A stretch of 64,000 bases of DNA from Actinomadura rudentiformis (GCF_008923185.1 NZ_WBMT01000003.1:186001-250000); one strand, 5' to 3'; positions 16,558 to 25,454 are shown, counted from the first letter of the stretch. Program-made: numbers and translations. Notes: a model not told the origin generated them from the sequence alone.

Positions 16558-17721
16558 TCACGCCGGCACCTCCTCGCGGACGGGGATCCGGGCGATCACC
16601 TCGAAGCCCCCACCCGGGCGGGGGCCCGCGTCGACGGTGCCCCCGTAGACCGCAGCGCGTTCCCGCATGCCCGCCAGGCCGTGCCCCCGGCCGTCGTTCG
16701 CGGCCGCGGCGCCGCGGCCGTCGTCGACGATCCGTACCTCGACCGCCTCGTCACCGTAGTGCAGGCGGACCCGCGCGGCGGCCTTGGGACCGGCGTGTTT
16801 CAGGGTGTTGGTCAGTCCCTCCTGCACGATCCGGAAGACCGTCAACTGGCGGCCCTCCGACATCTCGTGCGGCGTGCCCGTCACCTCGAAGTCGAGAGGC
16901 AGGCCCGACGTGCGGACCTGTTCCACCAGATCGCCCAGCTGGCCGACGCCCGGTTGCGGCGCGTACGACCCCGCGTCGTCGCCCTCGCGCAGCACGCCCA
17001 GCAGCCGCCGCATCTCGGCCAGCGCCTGGCGCCCGGTGACCGAGATCGTCTCCAGGGCCTCCTTGGCGCGGGCGGTGTCGGTCTCGATGGCGTACGAGGC
17101 GCCGTCCGCCTGGACCACGATGACGCTGACGTTGTGCGCCACCACGTCGTGCAGCTCGCGGGCGATCCGGGCCCGCTCGGCGGCCATGGCCATCTGGACC
17201 TCCTGGTCGCGTTCCTTCTCCAGCCGTTCGGCGCGTTCCTCGACCGAACGCGTGTAGGCGCGGCGCGTGCTGATGTAGGTGCCGAGGATCCACACGCTCC
17301 ACACCTGGATGGAGAGCATGATGAACATCCCTTTGGAGTCGTCGCCAGCGCCCCCGTAGCGCAGCGCCGCCATCGCCGCGCCCAGCTCGCCCACGGCTGC
17401 CGCGGCGAGACCCCAGATCCGAGGCTGGTCTGCAGCAAGCGTGTAGATGCCCATGAGAACGGCGATGTTCGCGGGCAGAAGATCGACGCCCGCCACGCAC
17501 TGGAAGAACGACGACAACGCCACCGTGGCGAAGACCGCGCGCGGGTAGGTCCGGCGCAGGACCAGCGGAAGGCAGAGGGCCAGGACCAGGGCGATGTCCG
17601 GCACCGGGAACCCCGACCCGTTCCAGATGATCAGGGCGGACATCAGAAGCAGGGGCGCCATGAACGCCGCGTCCACCAGCGGCTTCTTGGTGCGCCACCA
17701 GTCCCAGAGTCTGCCGAGCAT
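16558..17721 (-). CDS. DesK/LiaS-type sensor histidine kinase
   Basis: The 387-residue kinase has about four to five transmembrane helices in residues 17-152, no extracytoplasmic domain, then a HisKA_3 dimerisation helix with His191 in RELHDVVAHNVSV, and a HATPase_c domain ending DDGRGAAAANDGRGHGLAGM. This plan matches intramembrane-sensing kinases that detect membrane or lipid-II-directed stress and work with NarL-type regulators. The regulator and an ABC exporter follow on the same strand. Confidence 0.95.
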   Translation of the reverse strand: MLGRLWDWWRTKKPLVDAAFMAPLLLMSALIIWNGSGFPVPDIALVLALCLPLVLRRTYPRAVFATVALSSFFQCVAGVDLLPANIAVLMGIYTLAADQPRIWGLAAAAVGELGAAMAALRYGGAGDDSKGMFIMLSIQVWSVWILGTYISTRRAYTRSVEERAERLEKERDQEVQMAMAAERARIARELHDVVAHNVSVIVVQADGASYAIETDTARAKEALETISVTGRQALAEMRRLLGVLREGDDAGSYAPQPGVGQLGDLVEQVRTSGLPLDFEVTGTPHEMSEGRQLTVFRIVQEGLTNTLKHAGPKAAARVRLHYGDEAVEVRIVDDGRGAAAANDGRGHGLAGMRERAAVYGGTVDAGPRPGGGFEVIARIPVREEVPA

Positions 17722-17854
17722 GCGTTCAGCGTACGTTTGCCGAGCTCAGTGCTGTATCAACCGGAGGTCGGACGCGCCTACGACTCTGGGATGCCATCGA
17801 GACGGGCGGCCGGACAGGGGACGGCGCGGTAACGTCGCAAGGGTGGCGGTCTGG

Positions 17855-18856
17855 ATGACCTGGCGCACCGCGATGGAGCGTGCGCTGTACGGAACGGACG
17901 GGTTCTACCGGCGTGAGCGTCCCGGGGAGCATTTCCGCACTTCGGTGCACGCGTCGCCCCGCTTCGCGGCGGCCCTCGGCCGTCTCCTGGCCGAGGTGGA
18001 CGCCGCGCTTGGCCACCCCGCCCGGCTCGACCTGGTCGACGTGGGTGCCGGCCGCGCCGAGCTGCTGATCAACATCCTCCGGACCGCCGACCCCGGGTTG
18101 GCGGAACGCCTCGTGCCCACGGCCGTGGAGATCGCCCCGCGACCGCCCGAGGTGCCGGACCGGATCAGGTGGCGGGACGAGCTCCCGCCGGAGATCACCG
18201 GGCTCGTGATCGCGAACGAGTGGCTCGACAACATCGCGCTCGACGTGGTGGAGGAGACCCCGGCCGGCCCGCGCCTGGTGCTCGTCGACCCCGCCACCGG
18301 CGCCGAACGGACCGGTCCCGAGCCCTCCCCCGAAGATCTGGACTGGCTGGCCCGCTGGTGGCCGCTCCGCGAGCCCGGTGATCGCGCCGAGCTCGGGCAC
18401 CCGCGCTGCCTCGCCTGGTCATCGGTCATCGAACGGCTGGCCGGCGGGCTCGCGGTCGCGGTGGACTACTCGCACACCCGCGAATCCCGCCCGCCGTACG
18501 GCACACTCACCGGCTACCGTGACGGCGCGACCGTGCCCGCCGTGCCGGACGGCTCCTGCGACGTCACCGCCCACGTGGCCCTCGACGCCTGCTGTGCCTC
18601 CGGAGAAAGAGCCGGGGTCTCGGACACGCTCCTCACGACCCAGCGTGACGCCCTCCGTTCGCTGGGCCTGTCGGGCACCCGCCCGCCGATCGACCTCGCC
18701 CACCGCGACCCCCGCGGTTACGTCAGGGCGCTGTGCGCCGCCGGCGAGGACGCCGAGCTCATCGATCCCGGCGGCCTGGGCGGCTTCGGCTGGCTGGCGC
18801 AGTCGGTGGGCATCTCGGTGCCCAGCATCCTGTCACCCGTCCCCAGCCCGGTCTGA
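17855..18856 (+). CDS. MidA/NDUFAF7-type SAM-dependent methyltransferase (DUF185)
   Basis: The roughly 333-residue protein starts MTWRTAMERALYGTDGFY, where the tyr-gly-x-x-gly-phe-tyr element opens the family. LDLVDVGAGRAELL (about 57-70) is the SAM-binding motif I, VIANEWLDNIALDVV (about 122-136) matches the family's NE-x-x-D region, and AVAVDYSHTRESRPP (about 199-213) is also typical. Mitochondrial NDUFAF7/MidA dimethylates an Arg of complex I subunit NDUFS2. An orphan NuoD, the NDUFS2 homologue, lies 3.7 kb away on the same strand. I chose ATG 17855, with GGGTGG upstream; GTG 17843 is an alternative. Confidence 0.85.
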   Translation: MTWRTAMERALYGTDGFYRRERPGEHFRTSVHASPRFAAALGRLLAEVDAALGHPARLDLVDVGAGRAELLINILRTADPGLAERLVPTAVEIAPRPPEVPDRIRWRDELPPEITGLVIANEWLDNIALDVVEETPAGPRLVLVDPATGAERTGPEPSPEDLDWLARWWPLREPGDRAELGHPRCLAWSSVIERLAGGLAVAVDYSHTRESRPPYGTLTGYRDGATVPAVPDGSCDVTAHVALDACCASGERAGVSDTLLTTQRDALRSLGLSGTRPPIDLAHRDPRGYVRALCAAGEDAELIDPGGLGGFGWLAQSVGISVPSILSPVPSPV

Positions 18857-18903
18857 TCGACAGGTCGGCGGCCGGCAAGACCAGCCGAGCCGGGGCCTCT
18901 CGG

Positions 18904-20112
18904 TCAGGGCTCGACGTGAAGGGATTCCAAGCCGCGCAGGACGAAGCCGGGCTTCCACTCGGGTTCGCTGACGAGCTTCAGATCCGGGGCGAGCCGCAGC
19001 AGGGCGCCGAACGACTCGTTCAACTCGATGCGGGCCAGTGGCGCACCCAGGCAGTAGTGGATGCCGAGGCCGAACGTGATGTGCGGGTTGGGATCGCGGC
19101 CCGCGTCGAACCGATCCGGGTCGGGGAAGACCTCCGGGTCGCGGTTGGCGGAGGCGAACTGGAGCGCGACCTCGCTGCCGCGCGGAATGTCCACCCCGGC
19201 GACCTGGATGTCCTCCAGGACCCAGCGCTCGAACATCGGCGCTGACGTGTCGTACCGCATCAGCTCCTCCACCGCCGTCGGGATCAGCGACCGGTCGGCG
19301 CGCACCCGGGCCAGCTCGCCGGGATTGCGGAACAGCGACCACCAGCCGTTGCCGGTCGTGTTGACGGTCGCCTCGTGGCCCGCGTTCAGGAGCAGGACAC
19401 AGGTGCCGATGAGCTCGTCCTCGGTCAGCCGGTCACCCTCGTCCACGACCTGCGCGAGCGCGCTGATCAAGTCGTCCTGCGGGTCCGCCGCGCGGGCGCG
19501 CGCCAGCTCCCGCAGGTAGCCGGAGAACTCCACGGCCGCACGGACGGCGGTCCGCTGGGCCTCCTCGGACGGGTTCAGCTCGTACATCCCGCAGATGTCG
19601 GCGGACCAGGGCCGCAGCAGATGGCGGTCGGCGGCGGGCACACCCAGCATCTCCGCGATCACGTTCACCGGCAGCGGCTCGGCGACCTCGGCCAGCAGGT
19701 CGCCGCCGCCCTTGGCGACGAACGCCCCGGCCAGCTCCTCGGCGAGGCCGCGCACCATCGGCCGGAGGCCCTCGACCATGCGGGCGGTGAACGCCTTGGA
19801 CACCAGGCGCCGCAGCCGGGTGTGCGTGGGCGGCTCGACGTCCAGCATCCCGGCGCGCACGAGGTCCCAGAACGGCTTGAGGAACTCCGCCTCCGGCTCC
19901 CGGCCGAACTCCTCGTGGCCGCCCACGTGCAGGTACGTCCGGCCAAGACGCCGGTCACGCAGCAGCGCGTTCACGTCCTCATACCGGGTGATCACCCACT
20001 GGCCGGTCGGCTCGTGGAAGAAGACGGGCTCCTCCATCCGGAGCCGTTCGAACGCCGGGTACGGGTCGGCCACGAAACCGGGCGACCACGGGTCATAGAC
20101 CACATCGCTCAT
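18904..20112 (-). CDS. Cytochrome P450
   Basis: This 402-residue bacterial class I P450 has the I-helix motif AGHEATVNTTGN with the oxygen-activating acid/Thr region, the ExxR motif in VEELMRYDT, and the haem loop FGLGIHYCLGAPLARIEL with axial Cys354. I start it at MSDVVYDPWSPGF, where homologues begin; an upstream GTG/ATG would add 13 unconvincing residues. No ferredoxin or reductase is adjacent. It lies convergent to the MidA-type gene and downstream of the PH-domain pair, so its substrate cannot be inferred. Confidence 0.95.
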   Translation of the reverse strand: MSDVVYDPWSPGFVADPYPAFERLRMEEPVFFHEPTGQWVITRYEDVNALLRDRRLGRTYLHVGGHEEFGREPEAEFLKPFWDLVRAGMLDVEPPTHTRLRRLVSKAFTARMVEGLRPMVRGLAEELAGAFVAKGGGDLLAEVAEPLPVNVIAEMLGVPAADRHLLRPWSADICGMYELNPSEEAQRTAVRAAVEFSGYLRELARARAADPQDDLISALAQVVDEGDRLTEDELIGTCVLLLNAGHEATVNTTGNGWWSLFRNPGELARVRADRSLIPTAVEELMRYDTSAPMFERWVLEDIQVAGVDIPRGSEVALQFASANRDPEVFPDPDRFDAGRDPNPHITFGLGIHYCLGAPLARIELNESFGALLRLAPDLKLVSEPEWKPGFVLRGLESLHVEP

Positions 20113-20160
20113 GACCGGACAATACGCCCGGCCAGCCGCTGGATCGCACATCCGGCGTGG

Positions 20161-21705
20161 TCAGCGGGTGGCCCACCGGCCCGGATCGCCGCCCGCGCGG
20201 CGGGCGGCCCGGGCTCGGCGCGCCGTGGATTCGACGATCGCGCGGGCCTCACCGAGGTCGCGGTCCGCAGCGGACACGTGAACGGGACCGGGCGGTGCGT
20301 CCACATGGACCGTCGCCAGGCCCAGCATGCGCTGCACGAGATTGGCGGTGAGGCGGACACTCTGTGCCCGGGCGTGGGCGATCACGTCCGTACGGCGGCA
20401 GGGCCAGCCATGGCGGGACACGAACACCACGTCGTCGGTGCCCGCGCCATCAGCCTGGTCCAGCGAGACACCCTTCGAGGACGACGGCAGGAGGGCCACG
20501 GCGTCCACGTTGGTGCCGGGGAAGACCTGGGAGACGAGGCTGAGGGCGATATGGCGCGGGGCCACGGGGAGGAGCACGGAGGACAGCGCCTGCCGCTCCC
20601 CCGCGTAGCCGGCGACCGTGACCTCCAGGCGCGCCCACCCGGACGCGCGCCAGAGCGACGGCTCCACGATGCTGACGGCCTGCACGCGACCCGGCGGGAC
20701 CGTCTGCATACGGGTCTCCAGAAGCCCGTAGCGGAGCCGTACGCCGTCCGGGGACATCGCCACGGTGAAGTTCGCGTACATCACCAGAGGCGCCATCACG
20801 GCACGGATCAGCCCGAGCAGCGCCGGGATCGCGACCGCGAGCATGCCCAGCTCGGCGTACACCACCAGGAAGACCAGCGAGAAAACGAAGAGGATCGCCG
20901 TCCCGATCACCGGCAGGCGGAACAGCAGCGAACCGAGGAGCGTGCCGAAGCCCACCCGCCAGAGCGGGCGTTCGGGCGCCTCCGGCGTATGGCTGGGCAG
21001 TCCGGCGGCCAGGGCGAGGAGCTCCGCCCGAAGCTGGTGCGCCGCGTTCCTGCCCAGATAGCGGAGGACGATCTCGCTCTTCTCGCCGCCCGCCAGCTCC
21101 ACCCGTACCTCGGCGAGCGAGAAGACCCGCGTCACCAGCGGCCGGACCAGGTCGATGGCCTGGATGCGCGACAGCGGGACCTGGCGCTTGCGCTTGCGCA
21201 ACATCCCGGTCTCCACGACCAGATCGTCGCCGGAGATCCAGAAGCGCGTGCCCAGCCAGCCCCAGAGCCCCGCGGCCACGGCGATCGCCGCCATCGGCAC
21301 CGACACGACCAGGAACCGGCCGAGCACCTCGGGGCTGAGCACCAGCGCGGCGCCGCTCTCGGTCCGGGTCAGCAGCAGCGGGAAGCCCAGCAGCACAAAG
21401 TAGATGATCAAGATGATGAACGCACGCAGCGGGGCGGTCGCCCAGTGCAGGCGGTGCACGCCCTCGGAGAAGCGCACGGGCGGCCTCGGGCCGTACATCC
21501 CGGGAGGGCCATGGCCCGGCGGGCCGTAGGGCGGTCCTGCGGGCCCCGGCGGCCGAGGGGGACCATAGGGCGGCCCCGGACGTCCGAGCGGCCCCTGCGG
21601 CCCTGGAGAGCCGTATGGGCCGTAGGGGCCAGGCCGCCCCGGCACGCCGTGTGGTGGGTGAGGGCCGTATCCGCCTGGGGGCGGCGGGCCGTACGGGCCG
21701 CTCAA
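20161..21705 (-). CDS. Membrane protein with bacterial PH (bPH2) domains, YdbT-like
   Basis: The roughly 514-residue protein starts at TTG 21705, overlapping the stop of the preceding PH-domain gene (TTGA), so the pair is translationally coupled. Residues 1-75 are a Pro/Gly/Tyr-rich leader (repeated YGPPG-type units). Paired transmembrane helices (about 88-135 and 255-310) alternate with bPH2 domains, the first around LGTRFWISGDDLVVETGMLRKRK and another around RLRYGLLETRMQTVPPGRVQAV. The arrangement resembles Bacillus YdbS-YdbT, implicated in bacteriocin resistance; here the role is unknown. The TTG start is the only in-frame start near the coupling point. Confidence 0.8.
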   Translation of the reverse strand: MSGPYGPPPPGGYGPHPPHGVPGRPGPYGPYGSPGPQGPLGRPGPPYGPPRPPGPAGPPYGPPGHGPPGMYGPRPPVRFSEGVHRLHWATAPLRAFIILIIYFVLLGFPLLLTRTESGAALVLSPEVLGRFLVVSVPMAAIAVAAGLWGWLGTRFWISGDDLVVETGMLRKRKRQVPLSRIQAIDLVRPLVTRVFSLAEVRVELAGGEKSEIVLRYLGRNAAHQLRAELLALAAGLPSHTPEAPERPLWRVGFGTLLGSLLFRLPVIGTAILFVFSLVFLVVYAELGMLAVAIPALLGLIRAVMAPLVMYANFTVAMSPDGVRLRYGLLETRMQTVPPGRVQAVSIVEPSLWRASGWARLEVTVAGYAGERQALSSVLLPVAPRHIALSLVSQVFPGTNVDAVALLPSSSKGVSLDQADGAGTDDVVFVSRHGWPCRRTDVIAHARAQSVRLTANLVQRMLGLATVHVDAPPGPVHVSAADRDLGEARAIVESTARRARAARRAGGDPGRWATR

Positions 21706-22313
21706 AGTCCCATGCTCCGTTCCTCGCCCTTCTGGGCGAGACGGTCGCGCAGCATCGCGGCCTCGGTCGCGGGCAGCCCGGGGATCACGGCGTCGGTGGC
21801 GGCCGCGGCGGTGTGCATCCGGACGGTCGCCACGCCCAGCCACTGCTCCAGCAGGCCCGCGGTCACGTCCACGAACTGCATCCGCCCATACGGGACGACG
21901 ATGAGCCGCTTGACGAACACTCCATGCGAAAGGATCAGGTCGTCCGCCCGTTCCGCGTACCCCCACGAGCGGTAGGCCAGCTCGGCCACGATCCACGCGA
22001 GCGCGACCGACAGCAGCACGGCGACGCCCCACAGGAGCGCTCCCAGCGCCCCGCCGCTGCGCGACATGAGGAAGCCGCCGACGAGCCCGATCGGCACTGC
22101 CCAGAGCAGCGCGCTGATCCGCCGGTGCCAGGTGAAACGTTTGGAGATGTGGGCCCATGCCAAGCCGCCCCCGGGCTCGAACGCCTGGTCGGCCGGGTAG
22201 CTCGGCGCCTGCGCGGGCGCCGCGGACGCAGGCGTACCGCCGTACGGGGGCGCGCCCTGCCCGCCGCCACCCGGTCCAGAAAAGGGCGGTTGCTCATCAT
22301 GGGTCGGATTCAT
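21702..22313 (-). CDS. Membrane protein with one bacterial PH (bPH2) domain, YdbS-like
   Basis: The 203-residue protein has a disordered Gly/Pro/Ala-rich N-terminus (1-55), two transmembrane helices (about 77-125, ALLWAVPIGLVGGFLM and ALLWGVAVLLSVALAWIV), and a single bPH2 domain (about 130-200, DDLILSHGVFVKRLIVVPYGRMQFVDVTAG). The ATG at 22313 was chosen because homologues start with a short polar segment; GTG one codon upstream is possible. It is the first gene of a coupled pair. It is divergent from the NuoD-like gene, with a 223-bp spacer. Confidence 0.82.
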   Translation of the reverse strand: MNPTHDEQPPFSGPGGGGQGAPPYGGTPASAAPAQAPSYPADQAFEPGGGLAWAHISKRFTWHRRISALLWAVPIGLVGGFLMSRSGGALGALLWGVAVLLSVALAWIVAELAYRSWGYAERADDLILSHGVFVKRLIVVPYGRMQFVDVTAGLLEQWLGVATVRMHTAAAATDAVIPGLPATEAAMLRDRLAQKGEERSMGL

Positions 22314-22536
22314 CACTGCATAGTCAACCCGAAACCGGCTGAATACCGCGAGCCTTTGTCCATGGCACGATGTCAAGCGTGAGCAGCCGGACAGGCGAAG
22401 GCGGTGAACCAGCCCATGAGCGCGAGTGGGCCGTGCGATCTGGACTGAGGAGCGCGCGCAGCGACGAAGGAGCGAGCACGTGACGAGGGAAGATCGCGCG
22501 ATGGAGCCCGCGAGCCGCCGCGCCGGAGGCGAGGCA

Positions 22537-23685
22537 ATGGGCAGAGAGCGGATCGTCGGCATCGGGGCGGGGGCCAAGGAACTCGCCACCGAGGACATGA
22601 CCCTCAACATCGGGCCCCAGCACCCGTCCACGCACGGCGTGCTCCGGCTGAGGCTGACCCTGGACGGCGAACGCATCTCGTCGGCCGAGCCGATCATCGG
22701 CTACATGCACCGGGGGGCCGAGAAGCTCTTCGAGGTGCGCGACTTCCGCCAGATCATCGTGCTGGCCAACCGGCACGACTGGCTGTCGGCGTTCTCCAAC
22801 GAGCTCGGCGTGGTGCTGGCGGTCGAACGCATGCTGGGCATGGAGGTGCCCGACCGCGCCACCTGGGCCCGCACCCTGCTCGCCGAGCTCAACCGGGTGC
22901 TCAACCACCTGATGTTCCTCGGCTCGTACCCGCTCGAAGTGGGCGCGATCACGCCGATCTTCTACGCGTTCCGGGAGCGCGAGCACCTCCAGCGCGTGAT
23001 GGAGGAGATCTCCGGCGGCCGCATGCACTACATGTTCAACCGGGTCGGCGGCCTCAAGGAGGACCTGCCGGCCGGATGGACGCACCGTGCCCGCGAGGCC
23101 GTCCGCGACGTCCGCTCCCGGATGAGCGAGATCTCAGACCTGATCATGGGAAACGAGATCTTCCGCGCCCGGACCCGCGGGGTGGGCGTCCTCACCGAGG
23201 AGCAGATCCTGCAGTACGGGGTGTCCGGCCCGATCGCCCGTGCCTCCGGAGTGGACTTCGACCTGCGCCGGGACGAGCCCTACCTGGCCTACGGCGACCT
23301 CGACGTCCGGGTGGTCACCCGGACCGAGGGCGACTGCCTGGCCCGTTTCGAGTGCCTGCTCGACCAGGTGTACGCGTCACTCGACCTGGCCGACGCCTGC
23401 CTGGACCGCCTCGGCGAGCTCCCGCCCGGCCCGATCAACCAGCGGCTGCCGAAGGTCCTCAAGGTCCCGGAGGGCCACACCTACGCCTGGACCGAGAACC
23501 CACTGGGCCTCAACGGCTACTACCTGGTGTCGCACGGCGAGAAGACCCCCTGGCGCATGAAGCTGCGCTCAGCCTCGTTCAACAACATCCAGGTCCTGTC
23601 GGAGCTGCTCCCGGGCACCCTCATCGCCGACATGATCGCCATCCTCGGCTCGATGTTCTTCGTCGTGGGCGACATCGACAAATAA
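22537..23685 (+). CDS. Orphan NuoD-like protein (complex I 49-kDa family)
   Basis: The 382-residue protein is collinear with NuoD/Nqo4, the quinone-site subunit of NADH dehydrogenase: [17 protein letters not shown] (24-40), [11 protein letters not shown] (56-66), and [19 protein letters not shown] near residue 330. No other nuo gene is nearby. Counting from the canonical quinone-ligand His (His33 here; His38 in Thermus Nqo4, His59 in mature NDUFS2), the second quinone ligand Tyr (Tyr87/Tyr108) is Trp82 in NRHDWLSAF. Arg59 aligns with mammalian Arg85, the NDUFAF7 target. ATG 22537 has GGAGG 8 bp upstream. It may be a non-canonical or paralogous subunit. Confidence 0.88.
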   Translation: MGRERIVGIGAGAKELATEDMTLNIGPQHPSTHGVLRLRLTLDGERISSAEPIIGYMHRGAEKLFEVRDFRQIIVLANRHDWLSAFSNELGVVLAVERMLGMEVPDRATWARTLLAELNRVLNHLMFLGSYPLEVGAITPIFYAFREREHLQRVMEEISGGRMHYMFNRVGGLKEDLPAGWTHRAREAVRDVRSRMSEISDLIMGNEIFRARTRGVGVLTEEQILQYGVSGPIARASGVDFDLRRDEPYLAYGDLDVRVVTRTEGDCLARFECLLDQVYASLDLADACLDRLGELPPGPINQRLPKVLKVPEGHTYAWTENPLGLNGYYLVSHGEKTPWRMKLRSASFNNIQVLSELLPGTLIADMIAILGSMFFVVGDIDK

Positions 23686-23702
23686 CCCATGCCCTGCGGG
23701 GA

Positions 23703-23897
23703 TCAGGCCTGGATGTTGTCATCCTCCTCTGCCAGGAGCTCATCGACATCGAGTCCCGCATTCCTCGCGAGCGCGGACACGACCGTGAATGTCTTGCTGG
23801 TCGTGTCGACAACCGCTCCCATGTCCTCGTCATGTCGACCCACTCGAGTCTCCAAGGCTCGGACACGCATCTCGATCTCGCTCATCGATGCCGCCAC
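23703..23897 (-). CDS. Small acidic coiled-coil protein
   Basis: The 64-residue product begins MSEIEMRVRALETRV within its first helix, shows heptad-like spacing through residue 40, and ends in an acidic tail (LDVDELLAEEDDN). GTG 23897 has GGAAGGGAAG about 10 bp upstream; ATG 23885 would give 60 residues. It converges with the NuoD-like gene, with 17 bp between stops. I recognise no family. Small proteins like this often serve as regulators or antitoxin-like partners, but no toxin gene is next to it. Confidence 0.5.
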   Translation of the reverse strand: MAASMSEIEMRVRALETRVGRHDEDMGAVVDTTSKTFTVVSALARNAGLDVDELLAEEDDNIQA

Positions 23898-24028
23898 GCT
23901 GCTCACTTCCCTTCCTTTGGCGGGCGATGGCATCGCATGCCCCAACAAGACCGGACCAGCGTACGCCGCGTGAATGTCACCACGCAGGCGTTCGATACAG
24001 CATGCGACGACCACAACACTTAACGCAA

Positions 24029-24502
24029 TCAGGCGCGGGAGGCGCCGCGGTCCTGGTCTTCCGCGTCGGGGTCCTTGGGGACCCGGCAGGCGTACTCCAG
24101 GAAGAACGCGGCACCCACCAGCACCAGGGCGGCCAGGAACGTGCCGCCGCTCACGAAGAAGTCGTTCCTCGGTGTCGGCTTGTCCAGGGCGTCGGTCAGG
24201 CTGAGCGCGAACCCGGCGAAGACGCCCGCCAGGACGCCCGCCGCGAGCGCCGTGGCCTTGCCGAGCGCCGCCATGCGGGCGACGACGAGCGGCTCGACCG
24301 GTTTGGTGCCGGGCTTGCGGCGGATCCGGCGCAGCGTGTTGACGGCGGTGACCGCCTCGCCGAGCGCCAGCAGGAGCAGCGTCGGCACGGCGGTCCACGG
24401 CAGCGGCGGCAGGGAGACGTAGGCGGTGCGCAGCACCGCCCAGGTGATCAACGTGATGATGACCACCAGGCCGGCGAGGAACGGGACGCGCGTGGGCTTC
24501 AT
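24029..24502 (-). CDS. DUF3180 membrane protein
   Basis: The 157-residue integral membrane protein has four predicted helices (about 7-25, 35-55, 82-103, 117-136) and a charged acidic C-terminus. It matches the DUF3180 family, which in actinobacteria sits directly downstream of folK (Rv3605c position in M. tuberculosis). Its ATG overlaps the folK stop by 4 bp. Its function is unknown; the strict linkage with folate genes suggests a role in pteridine or p-aminobenzoate traffic, but that is only inference. Confidence 0.85.
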   Translation of the reverse strand: MKPTRVPFLAGLVVIITLITWAVLRTAYVSLPPLPWTAVPTLLLLALGEAVTAVNTLRRIRRKPGTKPVEPLVVARMAALGKATALAAGVLAGVFAGFALSLTDALDKPTPRNDFFVSGGTFLAALVLVGAAFFLEYACRVPKDPDAEDQDRGASRA

Positions 24503-25092
24503 GCAGGTGGCTGCAGGGTGAGATCGTCACGGCGGCGCACGGTCGAGGGGCCTCCCTCCGCCTGCCGGGCCTCGGCCAGGTCGCCGACCCGCCCGTGCCC
24601 GGGCAGGAGGACGTCCGGCTCGATGTCCGCCCACGGCACCAGGACGAACGCCCGCTCGTGCGCGCGGGGGTGCGGCAGGGTGAGGTCCGGGTCGTCCATG
24701 GTGACGTTGCCGAACACGACGATGTCGATGTCGAGCGTGCGGGGGCCCCAGCGGACCTCGCGTACTCGCTGCATCGAGTTCTCGATGTTGAGGACGCGTT
24801 CGAGGAGGTTCTCCGGTGGGAGCCGGGTGTCGGCCACCAGCACGATGTTGAGGAAGTCGCCCTGCTCGGGCATCGAGACCCCGGGCGGCGCGTACGGCGT
24901 GGTCTCGTACACCGGCGACAGTGCCACGAACGTCAGGCCGGGAGCGTCGAACAGCGCGTCGACGGCCTCCTGGATGTTGTCCAGGCGGTCGCCGAGATTG
25001 CTGCCAAGGGAGAACACGACACGGTGCTGGACCAGCATGTGGCCACCGGTCGCGGTGCGCTCGGGCGTGTGGATGGGGTCGGACGCGGTCAT
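24499..25092 (-). CDS. folK: 6-hydroxymethyl-7,8-dihydropterin pyrophosphokinase
   Basis: HPPK transfers pyrophosphate from ATP to hydroxymethyldihydropterin for DHPS. FSLGSNLGDRLDNIQEAVDAL (split; about residues 28-48) binds ATP/pterin, VYETTPYAPPG follows, and the signature RWGPRTLDIDIVVFGN (about 116-131) holds the two magnesium-binding Asp. At 197 residues it has extra N-terminal (about 22 residues) and C-terminal extensions relative to minimal HPPKs. It overlaps folB and DUF3180 by 4 bp each (ATGA). Confidence 0.96.
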   Translation of the reverse strand: MTASDPIHTPERTATGGHMLVQHRVVFSLGSNLGDRLDNIQEAVDALFDAPGLTFVALSPVYETTPYAPPGVSMPEQGDFLNIVLVADTRLPPENLLERVLNIENSMQRVREVRWGPRTLDIDIVVFGNVTMDDPDLTLPHPRAHERAFVLVPWADIEPDVLLPGHGRVGDLAEARQAEGGPSTVRRRDDLTLQPPA

Positions 25093-25454
25093 GGGCGACT
25101 CCTCCTGATCTTCACGGCCACGTCCGTGAAGGGGTGCGGCACGGGGGCGCTCGGCTTGTGGACGGTGACCTCGACCTCCGCCACAGGGGCCTCTTTCAGG
25201 CAGATCCCTGCCAGCCGTTCGGCCAGTGTCTCGATGAGGTTCACGGGTTCCCCTTCGACGACGGCGACCAGACGGCCGGCGAGCGATCCGTAGTCGACGG
25301 TACGGGATAGATCGTCACCGGCGGCGGCGGGGCGGGTGTCGAGGCCCAGTTCGACGTCCACCACGAACTCCTGGCCGAGCTCGCGCTCGGCCGGCAGGCA
25401 GCCGTGCCGTCCCCGGGCCCGCAGGCCGCGCAGTTCGATCCGGTCGAGACTCAT
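25089..25454 (-). CDS. folB: Dihydroneopterin aldolase
   Basis: The 121-residue enzyme converts dihydroneopterin to hydroxymethyldihydropterin and glycolaldehyde. LRGLRARGRHGCLPAERELGQ (split; about 8-28) includes the conserved Glu and GxHG-like loop, DYGSL follows near residue 53, and the catalytic Lys is in VTVHKPSAPV (about 100). The ATG at 25454 overlaps the stop of the NTF2-like gene (ATGA). Length is normal for FolB. Confidence 0.95.
   Translation of the reverse strand: MSLDRIELRGLRARGRHGCLPAERELGQEFVVDVELGLDTRPAAAGDDLSRTVDYGSLAGRLVAVVEGEPVNLIETLAERLAGICLKEAPVAEVEVTVHKPSAPVPHPFTDVAVKIRRSRP

Noticed and set aside
17594..17842. N-terminal extension of the MidA-type methyltransferase
   Set aside because: It would overlap the histidine kinase start and does not resemble the family; homology begins at MTWRTAMERALYG.
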